A stretch of DNA of 64,000 bases from NCBI GenBank assembly GCA_963565915.1, contig OY751486.1, forward strand, positions 5,146,001 through 5,210,000. Reading direction: 5' to 3'. The stretch comes from Entoloma clypeatum. Its lineage: Eukaryota > Basidiomycota > Agaricomycetes > Agaricales > Entolomataceae. The notes under the pieces are model-generated. The model saw only the letters and a program-made list of their open reading frames with translations, was not told the DNA's origin and did not search any database. The translations under genes were made by a program, and so were the position numbers. The stretch's first letter is position 1. The number at the start of each line of letters is the position of its first letter. Of the stretch, positions 51,106 to 61,400 are shown in pieces.

Positions 51106-53689
51106 TCACTGTCCCCATCCCTCGTTGTTGCCGGGATCGGACCAGTTCAGACTTTCCTTGAGGCTCCAATCATATATCAACTCCTCGTTGATGGCCACGG
51201 CGAGTTCGAGGCCTTTGATAGCCAGCCGAATACGTCGATTTTCGATCACGAGGGTGCTGGTGTAATTTCCGAGAATTTGTTTTTCACTTCCGTCTCCTGA
51301 TGCGATCACTCGGCCTGTCCGTCAGTCTGTGGGTGGTATGCGGTGGACAGGTTCCTCTTGATCCCTAGCATGTGGCAGAGTATCTCCATGAACTTTGCGG
51401 CGAACTGTGGTCCCCTATCGCTGATGATCTTCTTGGGGATCCCATGAAGCTTCCATATCTGATCCTGATAGATCTTGGCTAATCCTTCAGCTGATAGTTC
51501 CACGGTTGTCGGAATAAGGTGAAGCATCTTTGAATGTCTATCCGTGATGACCAGAATTGCATTTTTTCCATCAGATTCTGGTATCGGTCCCACGACGTCG
51601 ATTCCTATGTCTTCCCATGGGTGATTTGGTGCTGCATGGGGATGTAGCGGAGCATGTCGCTTTTTGCATCGTGTGATTCAAACATCAGTTGTTGATGCAG
51701 TTGTGGTTCTGGTGGAACATAGACTCGTTCGCCTGCATATGTGATCCCATTCTCCTGTTGATACCAATGAGGATTCTTTTTTAGGCCCTGCACTACTTCT
51801 GTCTCCATGCGGTTCGAAGCCTTGATGCGTGCGATCCATGGGTTTTCGATGGTTGTGACGTTTCCAATTTTGATGGAATCAGATGTTTCACCCCCTTCAA
51901 AGAATTGTTCCTCTGTGAACATCTCCATTTGTACCACATCTTCTGATTCCAACCATTTCAAGAATAGTCCCTCCTTGAGCACTTGGTCACTGTCCTGTGG
52001 TTCGAGTTCCGCTTCATACCAGGGTAAGCATGACAGGATGTCCACTTTCGCATTGGTCTTGCTGGGCACATGCCGTAATTCAAAGTCATAGTCTTGTAAC
52101 TTCATTTTCCAGCGTCGCTGTTGTTGATTCAGGTCCTGAGGACGACAGAAATATTCCAGGTTCTTGTGATCGGTTAACATTTCGAAATGCTCCCTGGCTT
52201 CGAGTAGATAGTGTCTCCAATCTTTTAATGTTTCCACGACCGCCAGGAGTTCCTTGTCATATATCTCGTAATTCTGTTCGGCCGCGGACATGGTCTGCGA
52301 CAAGAACGCGATGGGGTGCCATTTGTCGTCTTGCTTCTGAGAGAGTACTGCTCCAATTGCATAGCCCGATGCATTGGTTTCAACCCTGAACTGTCCCTCT
52401 GGTTTTGGTAATGCCAAGACTGGTGCCGATGTAATTGCCCGTATGAGACCTTCAAAAGCTTGCTGCTCTGTTGGTCCCCAAGTAAATGCCGTACCGCCTG
52501 TGAGCGTGGTGAGAGGTTTCACAATGTTTGAGTACCCTTCAATAAAACGTCGATAGAAGTTAGCAAATCCAAGGAACTTCTGAACTTCCTTTTTTGATGT
52601 GGGTGCTCGCCAGTTTTGAATTGTATCCACCCTCTCAGTTTCCATCTCAACACGTCCCTCACCAACCACATATCCCAATAATAGGACATTTCATTACTTC
52701 CCATAAACACTTCTTCTCCTTTAGGAACAAATCATTGTCCGATAGGATCTGTAGGATTTCTTCAGTGTTTCGTGCGGGTTCTTCCTTGGTTTTACCGATA
52801 ACCACGATGTCATCCATGTAGATCACGCAGATACGTCGGCGGATCTGGTCCCGGAATAGACTAGCCATCATTCGAGAGAACGTTCCCGGGGAGTTGCAAA
52901 GACCGAAAAACATGACCAATGGTTCGAACAATCCTCGACTGGTGAGGAAGGCAGCTTTCCATTCATCGCCCTCCTTAATCCGGACATTGTTATAGCCCCA
53001 CATGATGTCCATTTTATTGAAGTAGACCGCATCTTTCAGTACGTCCAGTTATCTTCGGCAAGTTGGCTCGCTTTCTGTTGTCGATTTGGTGACCCATCCA
53101 CATTTAGAATTGCTATGGGCGGTATCCCTCGCGTGGGGAGGTTCTGTTCGCGTACTATTCTGGGATGGATGCATGTGCGTTCACATCCGCTGTCAACCTC
53201 AGGTCGGATAACCTTTGGTCCTCGTCGTGTTTTGAGCTGAGCTAACAGCCTGATTTCTCATCTTTTTGGAGGTTTATCTCCCTTCACAATCTTAGTCGAC
53301 GCAGCGGCTCACTTGGCAGGGATGACATAGGTTCTATTGTCTGCAGTCATACAAGGCAAGCAAACTTCAAGTCTTGTTTTGGCAGCAACCGACTTGTTGG
53401 TGATGGAGAATTGTGTGGCGATATCATTGGAAAAACCTAGCCAGGTGATGTTCTCATTGTCAACAGCAAGAGCGTCTAACTTGTTACTGGCCCAGTGCCT
53501 GCCGGACCCTTCCATCATGTGGGATAGCACCGCAAGAATCTTCTGATCGTCTGTGAGGCTCTTTTGGAACCTGATGTATAGTTTGGTGGCCTTCCACCAC
53601 TCGTCAAAGGTGTATCTGTCCTTGAACATCCCAGGATCCTTGATGATCTTGGATGTATCCATTGTTTGTACAGCCAGAGCTTCTGCCAT
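51106..53689 (-). pseudogene. pol: gag-pol of gypsy-C with several deletions, RT retained
   Basis: Gag (from 53689, MAEALAVQTMD) is cut after TRLEV and fused to the pol start (CLPCMTADNRTYVIPAK). The protease motif VDSGCERTC near 53200 keeps CGA where A and B have TGA. A further deletion joins QLAE to RT near 53045. RT has [13 protein letters not shown] and YMDD near 52815, then FLGFANFYRRFI and RNase H with FRVETNASGYAIG (Asp to Asn at the first catalytic site). Integrase is cut near 51655 and ends GQAE with TGA, shared with gypsy-A. It is then fused to the accessory ORF tail (IENRRIRLAIKGLELAV), which stops at 51106. Confidence 0.85.
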
Positions 53690-53754
53690 GTTTAGAGTCT
53701 GCGGAGGAGAAGAGGAGTCGGGTTGTTGGGATGAAGATGGGGTTCGGGATACTC

Positions 53755-54009
53755 CCCAAAATCTGCCCTCTCCGACAAACTTGGCAAAGACAGGAAATTA
53801 ACTCCCCAAGAACGCCAACAACAATTTGACAATAATTTATGCATGTTTTGCAGCAATGTGGGTCATTGGGCATCCGACTGCTCAAAGAAGTTGTCTTCTA
53901 ATGCCAAAGCAAAGGCCCGCACGGCCCAAGCTGAGGACAAATCTGAGAAGACAACTGAGTCAAAAAAATAGTAAGCAGTCCTCAGATTCCAGCATGTACT
54001 GGGGATTGC
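53755..54009 (+). repeat. duplicated gag block inside gypsy-C
   Basis: Appears identical to 50415-50669, including the TAG and the sequence up to the LTR start. It occupies the place where the gypsy-C leader and primer site should be, abutting the 5' LTR. Confidence 0.8.
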
Positions 54010-54410
54010 TGTTATGCTTAACAAACCGTTCCAAGGTTCGGGCAGAGTATGCAGGAAGTGGAAAGGCGAAGAGCAATGTGATTGCTAAATCTAAGGAATC
54101 TACTACAGTACAAGAGGTTTATATAGGTACTGACTATAGGCGGTAGCGGATGAGTCAGTACTGCGGAAGGCAGTGCGCATGAGTAAGGCGACTGCGGAAG
54201 GCTATGTACAGTGAGTAAGCTGACTGCAGAAAGCGAGTCAGCGCGGGAGCGAAGTATACTAAAGGGGATGACAAAGTAATGTAATGAGTCAGACTGGGAA
54301 TCGAAGGTTGCGAAAGTAGACATTAGACATAGTAAGTTCGTAAGAGGGCGCCGAGTCGGGCCGATAAGTAAAAGATATGACATGGTCCTCATACTGTAGA
54401 GTCCGTAACA
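54010..54410 (-). repeat. 5' LTR of gypsy-C
   Basis: 401 bp. It differs from 50670-51071 at about ten positions plus a 1 base indel. Confidence 0.9.
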
Positions 54411-55011
54411 CTACTATCCCAACCAGCCTAATCTTTGGTTTCAACGCAGGCATACCACCCATCATCCGCACCTTCACACCACCCAACCACACATCATTAT
54501 CTACCCACCTCGAACTATTTACGGACATGATTAATACAGAATTCACCAAAGGTCGTTACTTAGGTCCTTTCACCCAGGCACAGGTAGAATCAGAATTAGG
54601 GCCGTTTCAGACCTCACCCATCTCGATCATACCCAATCCCGGACAACAGTACAACCAGGGAAATTCAGGATCATCCAGAATTTTTCATTTCCACGCCATC
54701 AGCCCCCGTTCACCTCGGTGAATTCAGCCATAGACGCGGCTTTTTCCTATGTTTGTGGGGAACATTTAGCATGGTCTGCACCATTGTGTCGACCCTCCCA
54801 CCAGGCACACAGGCAGCAGTCAGAGACGTGGCTGAGGCATATCACACCATCCCGATCACAGCATCCCAATGGCCGGGACTGGTCGTTCGCCTCTCTGAGG
54901 CCGATCAGTTTGCGATCGACACCTGCTGTTGTTTTGGGCTTACCTCCTCGGCAGGGGTTCATGGGATCACAGGAGACACAGGGGCAGACTTGATGAGAGC
55001 CCAAGGGATCG
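54411..55011 (+). pseudogene. Ngaro-type reverse transcriptase, N-terminal part
   Basis: In shifting frames it reads FGFNAGIPPIIRTFTPPN, GRYLGPFTQAQVESELGPFQ and TSPISIIPNPG, then LPPGTQAAVRDVAEAYHTIP, SQWPGLVVRL and AGADLMRAQGIGP. These blocks match the RT of Agaricomycete YR retroelements as I recall them. At least two frameshifts (near 54660 and 54900) are needed to join them. It is cut at the gypsy-D insertion. Confidence 0.7.
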
Positions 55012-55016
55012 GACCC

Positions 55017-55449
55017 TGTAAGGGCGACCTTACGATCCAAGACTCAAACTCAGATACTTGCAAGGGAGATCCGAAGTTTAGATTGAGCAGTCTGATAAGT
55101 AATACAACACACACCTTGCAAGGGAGATCCGAAGAGAAAGTTCTAAGGATTCCCCTGCAAGCTAGTAAGATAAATAGTAAAATGAGATATGAAATAAGAG
55201 ATAAAACGAGACGCATGAATGATGAGCAATGATCGGGAGTAGTGATGAAGGATGAATGGAAACAAGATGAATGATAGTACTTGTGATCCGACGTGCGGAG
55301 TAGCGGATGGGTGCGGAGTTGTCGGATGCGGAGAGGCAGATAAGATGTCGGAGGCAGCGGATATGATCGGAGGACGTCGGAGATGGTGGAATAGAAAGGG
55401 AAGGAAGAAAGGAAAGGAAAAGTGAAAAGTGAAAGTGGTTGCCCTTACA
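55017..55449 (-). repeat. 3' LTR of gypsy-D
   Basis: 433 bp; plus-strand start TGTAAGGGCGACCTTACG and end GTTGCCCTTACA. GTGCGGAG/GTCGGA words lie in U3. Confidence 0.9.
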
Positions 55450-55541
55450 TCACCCCCTCTTCAAGGCATGGTGTCTCGATGTGTCAGGCAAAATGAGTCG
55501 AATATCGCAGCGGCGATCCGCCGTGGAGCTCCCGGATGACG

Positions 55542-57193
55542 TCAGTAGAAGTCGCGGACTAGGCGCGGAGCGTGGACATTGTCTTCTGCTTCCCAGGAAT
55601 TCTCTTTGTAGTCATATCCCTTCCATTTGACCAAGAATTGAAGCTTGCCTCGATGCAGTTGGCTGTCCAAGAGGTTTTCAACATTGTACTCCAATTCTTC
55701 TCCTACTACCATCAGAGGCGGAGGAGAGCGGACTTGGCATCGGAAAGGGTCGTCGGGAACTAGTGAAAGTTTGACGACATGGAATACTGGGTGAATGTGG
55801 GACATGGAAGAGGGAAGGTGAAGTTCGTAGGCATGTGTTCCGACAGGTCGGACCACTGGAAAAGGGCCTACGTATCGATGTGCAAGTTTTTTTGTGGGTC
55901 TGGTGGTTTTGAGGTCTGATGAGTCTAAAAAGACCTTGTCCCCCGGGCGGAATGTCGGAGTGGTGCTCCGATGCTGGTTGTAGTATTGCGCCATGTTGTC
56001 TTTTGCCTTTGTCAGTGCTGCGCGAGCCTCCTCCAGAGCAGACTTCATCCGCTCGCTGAAATCCGCTACTGCCTCGATCTCTGTCCGCTTCTTGCGAGGT
56101 TCAAATCCCATGCGCGGATGGCGGCTGGTGTCAATGTAGAACAGAGTTTGATGTGTTGATGCGTGAACATGGTTGTTGTATGCAAATTCAGCCATCGGAA
56201 GCCATTCGTCCCAATCGTCTTGACGTTCATTGATGAATCCTTGATTGACCCGCTCCGTCTATCCGTCCGACTGTGGATGGTAGGCTGTCGAGGCAGCAAC
56301 CTTAATGTTAAGCAGCCTGTATAGTTCGTGCGTGAACTGGCGACAAACTGTGGTCCTCAGTCGGAGACAATGGCCTCCGGTAGTCCATGGAGTTTCCAGA
56401 CATTTTGAACATAGGAGCGTGCAGTCCCGAGTGCGGAGATGTCGGAGTGCATCGGGATGAAGTGTCCCCGCTTCCCTACTGAGTCCACTACGACCATGAT
56501 AGCATCGTAGCTGTGGGCTTCTGGTAGTTCAGTAATGAAGTCAACACTGGTTACTTGCCATCGCTCCGTGGGGACCAGTAGCGGATTGAGCTCTCCGGAG
56601 GGGCCAGGGCGGAGTGCGTCGGACCTTGGTGCGGAGGCATGGATTGCATGTCTTGCAATATTGACCTACACCTCCGTTATTGCTCCGGCCTTGTTTGGAG
56701 TTCCGTCAATGTTGTATACCGGAATTGCGCGTTGTAGTTTTTGAGTAGAGAATCGATGTTTCTCAACCAGAGTGCGTTCAATAAACGACCCTGTTGCCCT
56801 GCTGTCGAGTAAGGCCTTTTGTGATAGTGTGTCTTTGGTGTCGGTAGTTTCAAGAACTATGTCTAGTTCAATAGAATTGTCGGAGTGAGCAGAGGCGAGG
56901 ACATATTGTTTTGGAAGCCGATGCTCCCATTTAGAGAGGGGAAGGCGGATGGGATTTGCGGAGTTGGGTGCGACTATGGGATCGTTTGCAGGCTTAGAGA
57001 TGGAGGGTATAGGATCATATTGTTCCATAAATAAGGCAGCATAACGATTTTTAGCAGACAACGAGGGCGCACTGTTCACTCGCTGTGGGAGGAAAATCCT
57101 CCTGTCCTTCCTCCGACTCCGCAGACTCTGTGGGCAGAACGGAGTTGCCTTCCGCTGCGTCCTTGACCACAAGTTGTTCCATAACAAACTCAT
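55542..57193 (-). pseudogene. pol: pol of gypsy-D (PR, IN, chromodomain), RT and RNase H deleted
   Basis: Protease has ALLDSRATGSFIERT near 56810 (DSGATG in relatives; Gly to Arg beside the catalytic Asp). At about 56683, GAITEV is fused to the integrase zinc finger (YCKTCNPCLRTK) with a frame change, removing RT and RNase H. The integrase core has VDFITELP, VSD followed by TGA where Arg is expected, then DG followed by TAG and TERVNQ. The C-terminal frame from 56195 is open, with MAEFAYNNH, KVFLDSSDLKTTRP and the chromodomain FLVKWKGYDYKENSWEAE, ending at 55542. No accessory ORF follows. Confidence 0.85.
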
Positions 57194-58340
57194 CCTGCTC
57201 CTCCGTTGTCATGAAGCGAACGTCGAAGCAAAGGGGGCATTCACGACTAAAGTGACCCATTTTGTTACATCTGAAGCATGCATTGGCATTCTTGCCTTTG
57301 ACGTGTGAAGTATCAATGTCCATTGCATTGGGGTCCCTTGTCAGCGGAGCAGATGCAGATGTGAGCAGAGTTGTACGTGGAGTGAATGGAATGTAGGGGC
57401 GAGGGAATACTGAGGTGCCAGGTACTCGTGGTCCGACAATGTTGCGGAAGGCGGAGGTGCGGGTCGGAGCAGTGGCTTTGAAGGCTTTGTTGGCAATCCT
57501 ATTGTCATCATTGACTTGTGCTGCAGAGTACCACTCATCGGGTTTGTCATCCGCAGGCCATCCGTGGGTCAGGGTGGCAATCTCGTTCTGAATGTCGGAA
57601 CGGAGACCATGGCGGAATTTGAGTACGATGTTGGTATCCTCCTGATAGCCCGCTTTGTCAATGTAGTCTTTGAACTCGTCAATATAGGTCTCGACATCCC
57701 GTTGACCTTGATAATAGGATTCTCCTTTGAGGATCAGTCTCGCATCCTGTTCCTCATTCTTCGGAGTGAACTCCGCTGTAAAGACTGCATGGAAGTCCAC
57801 CCAAGTCTGATAAGGCGGAGCACCGGTCCTCCGCTCCTGTCAGATAATGCGATCCGCAAAGCGTGCTGCACGTCCACTCTTCATGAAAGATAAGGCCCAA
57901 TAAATTTTAGCGTGGTTGTCTGCGAACTGTTCCGGAGCCAGCCCCATAAACAATTCACAGGAGTTTTGAAAGGTCCAGCCATTTGCGCGCGATCTGTCAA
58001 AGTCCGACGGATTGGCAGGTTTTGCTCGATGCATGCCTGGATTGGCTGGAGCGAGCGGAGCGGGTATAATAGCGGGTGCGGGAGCAGCTGGGATAGGTGG
58101 CGGAGCTGGGGAAGGAATTGCGTTGAAGGCGAGGAGGAGTTGGTCAAGTTGAGTCGAGATATCAGCAAGAGTTTGACGTTCCTGGAACTCATGCTCGAGC
58201 TGTTCAAGGCAATTGGGGTTGTCCATTACTATGTGCGGAGCAGAATCACCAGTTACGGAGAGGTAGTTAGAAGAACTGGAAGGGGTGTGAGATGTATTGG
58301 AGTCGGACACGGATGAAACTACTCCGAAGCATGGAATCAT
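57051..58340 (-). pseudogene. gag: gag of gypsy-D
   Basis: The first frame (58340-57840) starts MIPCFGVV and contains a Pro/Ala-rich linker and FDRSRANGWTFQNSC. It stops at TGA (57840) and continues in frame through DFHAVFTAEFTPKNEEQDAR. A CCHC knuckle (CFRCNKMGHFSREC) lies near 57260, followed by an acidic tail. One nonsense change appears to separate the two halves. Confidence 0.8.
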
Positions 58341-58387
58341 GACAACAATGCAATCGGACCCGGTCCAATTAGATGAGAACTTTCTAC

Positions 58388-58799
58388 TGTAAGGGCAACC
58401 TTACGATCCAAGACTCGAACTCAGATACTTGCAAGGGAAATCCAAAGTTTAGATTGAGCGGTCCGATAAGTAATACAACACATACCTTGCAAGGGAAATC
58501 CAAAGAGAAAGTTCTAAGGATTCCCCTGCAAGCTAGTTGGATAAATAGTAAAGTGAGATATGAAATAAGAGATAAAATGAGACATATGAATGATGAGCAA
58601 TGATTGGGAGTAGAGATGGGGGATGAATGGAAACAAGATGAATGGTAACCTGTGATCCGATGTGTGGAGGAGCGGAGTCATTGGAGGCGGAGCGTCGGAT
58701 AAGATGTCGGATGTAGCGGATCCGATTGGAGGACGTTGGAGATGGTGGAATAGAAAGGAAAGGAAAAGAGAAAAGGAAATAGAAAAGTGGTTGCCCTTA
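58388..58799 (-). repeat. 5' LTR of gypsy-D with self-priming site
   Basis: On the minus strand the primer site AGAAAGTTCT (58385-58376), two bases after the LTR, is complementary to AGAACTTTCT in the LTR (58515-58506), which lies ~35-40 bp after a TATTTAT box near 58550. This is the Tf1/sushi self-priming geometry with a sequence unrelated to that of gypsy-A/B. Confidence 0.75.
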
Positions 58800-58804
58800 G
58801 ACCT

Positions 58805-59095
58805 GCATACACTGCGCCGGAATCTTCAGGCAAAGGAGGCTGCAGCCAAGAACCGGCACCTCAAACATCACGGCATGCCTTGGCCTTCTACAGGTTGTAT
58901 GAAGCCGCTCTTCTAAAAGAAGGAACGGACACGGCTACCGGATTCATCGCCTCTGGTATGGTATCCTCACCGGGTCCTGTATCACGACTGGCACCCAGGT
59001 AGTCAACCTACAGTGTACCTACTAAGATGGTGTAGCCAAGGCATACAATGTATTGAGTGAGTTGGCAACAGCGGGCCCGCTAGAGCTCCAGTGGA
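58805..59095 (+). other. unassigned sequence right of gypsy-D
   Basis: It replaces the expected RT palm. The last ~100 bp resemble 61579-61680 (GTAGTCAA-CTACA-TGTACC and GAGCTCCAGTG). The open frame at 58787-59002 has no recognisable motif. Confidence 0.35.
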
Positions 59096-59190
59096 GCGGC
59101 ATTGCCTGCACTATATGAACCGGCATTGCCTGTGCTGTATAAACTGGCATTGCCTGTAATGTATGAACCGGCATTGCCTGTGCTATATGT
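59096..59190 (+). repeat. 24 bp tandem repeat, four units, in frame with RNase H
   Basis: Units of TGTATGAACCGGCATTGCC type, about 24 bp, encode an eight-residue repeat (ALPVLYEP) that runs directly into the RNase H start (YTFIGFSWDL). Confidence 0.65.
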
Positions 59191-61380
59191 ACCTTACACG
59201 TTCATAGGTTTTAGCTGGGACCTCAACACACACACAGTCTCGCTCACAGAGAAGAAGCGGAAGAAATACCTCATGGCGATCACAGATTGGATCTCACAAT
59301 GCACACACACATTAAACGAGCTAGAAGCGCTATATGGTAAGTTACTCCATGCCACTTGTGTTCTCCCTCAGGATCGCGCCTATCTCACTGGATTGGAAAC
59401 CATGTTTCCCATCTTTCATGATCAACCGTTCATGCCTTGCACCCCGCCTCATTCCGTTGAGCATGACCTAGCTTGGTGGCAAGCTATTCTTTCTTCAATC
59501 CCACCACCCAGACCCACTCTGGCTCCTACCAAAGTTTTTGATGTCCAAGCATACTCCGACGCCAGTTCGTCCATTGGAGTTGCAGTCACCATCGGACCCG
59601 CATGGTGAGCTTGGAATCTGGCTAGCAATTGGAAACGAGATGGCAGAGATATCACATGGGCAGAAGCCATTGGTTTCGAACTCCTTATCCACCGCCATGT
59701 GGTCACTTGTTGATACCCATCCATTAAGACTTTCTGCATATATGGCAACAAGTCACAACCGGGGGGTCGTTGAGGGCTGGTGGAGGGGGCGCAGTAGAAA
59801 CCAGGAGGTTAACCTTGTCTTTAGATGAATACACCAGTTTACAGGAGATCTGGGAGTCTCAATACTTACTGCCTATGTCCCTTCAGAGCACAACCCAGCT
59901 GACGGACCCTCACACGGGATATATCCCCCAATTGCAGATCTCCTCCCACCCGTCCCCATTGACTCCTCCCTCTCAGACATCATCTCAAATATCCAAGATT
60001 TTCGGGGCGGCATGTGACCCAATTCCCACCCAGCCTCACCAAAACCTCCCCCTCAGCTCCATCGCGCTGATCCAAGACAGTTCCACCACTCACAACAATC
60101 CAAGGAGTTACTCATCCATCAAGCTGCCCAAGATGGCGGCAGCACTAGCAAACATGGGACTTGGCCTGAATTGCTTCCCAACGGAGGGTACCGACCCAGC
60201 TGCATTGATCTCCCTGACCTCCCTGACCTCCCTGACCTCTCTGATCATACTCTCTGACCAGCTGGTCATTCCCTCCCCCACCACCCTTCGGCCCCTGCGC
60301 CGCCGCGGATAGGCTACACACATGGTGACCGGTAATTTCCCGACACCCACTCAGCAGAGAAGGAAATGCACTTCTGATCACCCAGACAATGATTGATCAT
60401 GTCCAATCAGTCCTGAGAGACACATGGGCCCTGAATACGGTAGCATCTTACAGTACGGGCCTTGCGGCCTTTCACATGTTCTGCGACCACGTGGACGTAC
60501 CAGAAACAGACAGGGCTCCAGCCCCTCATGAACTCTTGGAAGTTTTTGCGGCAGCCTTGGCAGGTGTCTATGCCCAATCCACCATCACAGGCTACCTCAT
60601 GGGGATTCAGGCATGTCACATCATTCATGGGCAGAAATACAATTCACACAAGCCCACTATGGATGCATTACTCAGGGGCGCTACCTCACTCCCCCAGACA
60701 CCAAAAGAGCCAAATGTCCCCCTCTCTGTCTTGCCACCATCGCAGCCATCAAACCGTTATTCAACTTCACGGATCCAACCAACATGGTGGTCTGGGCATG
60801 CCTCACAACCACCTTCTGGGCAATGGTGCGGCTTGGGGAATTCACCGTCCAGAACATAGAAAAATTTGATCCAGCAATCAATATCGCATGTGAAGATGTC
60901 AAGGAGATCACTGACCAGCACAGAAACCATGTCTGGACTTTCCACGTCCCATGCACCAAAATGGCTCACAACGGTGAAGATGTATACTGGGCTCCTCATC
61001 CAGACACTGATATACCGACCCCCTCGCAGCCCTGCAGAATCATTTTGAGGTCAACAACCCCCCCGGCGCCGCAGCCCTTTTCTCATACAGACATGGCAGA
61101 TCACACCCCCCTTATCTCAGAGGTTTTTTCTCAACTGCATCAACATTGTCCTAAGATTCGCAGGATTAGACCCTTTGCAGGGTCATAGTATCAGGATCGG
61201 ATCTACCCTCGAGCATCTCCTTTGAGATCCCCCTTTCGACGGTCTGAAGATCAAGGGCAGATGGGCTAGTGACGCCTTCACACTCTATCTCAGGGCTCAT
61301 GTGGAGATAATGGCCCCCTACATACAGGAACGAGGTCTAGACAAACTGAACAATGAACTAATCAGGTGGACCATGCCTCC
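59102..61380 (+). pseudogene. Ngaro-type RNase H and tyrosine recombinase
   Basis: RNase H starts YTFIGFSWDLNTHTVSL at 59190 and has ALYGKLLHATCVLPQDRAYL, QAYSDASSSIGVAV and WAEAIGFELL. It then reads in other frames through NRGVVEGWWRGRSRN and YVPSEHNPADGPS. The recombinase begins near 60389 (VLRDTWALNTVASYSTGL). The catalytic set is visible: Arg in MVRLGEFT, Lys in VPCTKM, GHSIRIGS for H-x-x-R near 61185, GRW, and Tyr in FTLYLR near 61290. Frameshifts near 60720 and 61120 and stops after EHLL break it. It would have circularised and integrated the element DNA. Confidence 0.75.
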
Positions 61381-61400
61381 GTTTCGGCAAGGGGGGGGCC

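Larger units (their letters stand above)
50670..54410 (-). mobile_element. gypsy-C, chimeric chromovirus related to gypsy-A
   Basis: Minus-strand element with LTRs 50670-51071 (3') and 54010-54410 (5'), about ten differences apart. The interior has a partial gag, RT and RNase H, integrase and the end of the accessory ORF, but the leader, primer site and gag start are replaced by the 255 bp gypsy-1-type gag block. The flanks (ATTGC and CTACT) do not match, so there is no target duplication. Recombination after insertion is likely. Confidence 0.85.
55017..58799 (-). mobile_element. Ty3/gypsy chromovirus gypsy-D, RT-deleted
   Basis: LTRs 55017-55449 and 58388-58799 share inverted ends TGTAAGGGC...GCCCTTACA; the right one has lost its last two bases. 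Target duplication GACCC (55012-55016) and GACCT (58800-58804). Minus-strand gag, protease, integrase and chromodomain are present; RT and RNase H are absent. Like gypsy-1 its coding strand is rich in TCCG words. Confidence 0.9.
54411..61400 (+). mobile_element. Ngaro-type tyrosine-recombinase retroelement, split and degraded
   Basis: Reverse transcriptase pieces (54411-55011), RNase H (59190-59830) and a tyrosine recombinase (60390-61380) lie in the order of DIRS/Ngaro elements. Gypsy-D (55017-58799) splits it with target duplication GACCC/GACCT. Part of RT, including the catalytic palm, is missing between the two halves. Multiple stops and frameshifts show it is dead. Split direct repeats typical of Ngaro are not certain, but a ~100 bp similarity between 58994-59095 and 61579-61680 may be part of them. 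Confidence 0.75.
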
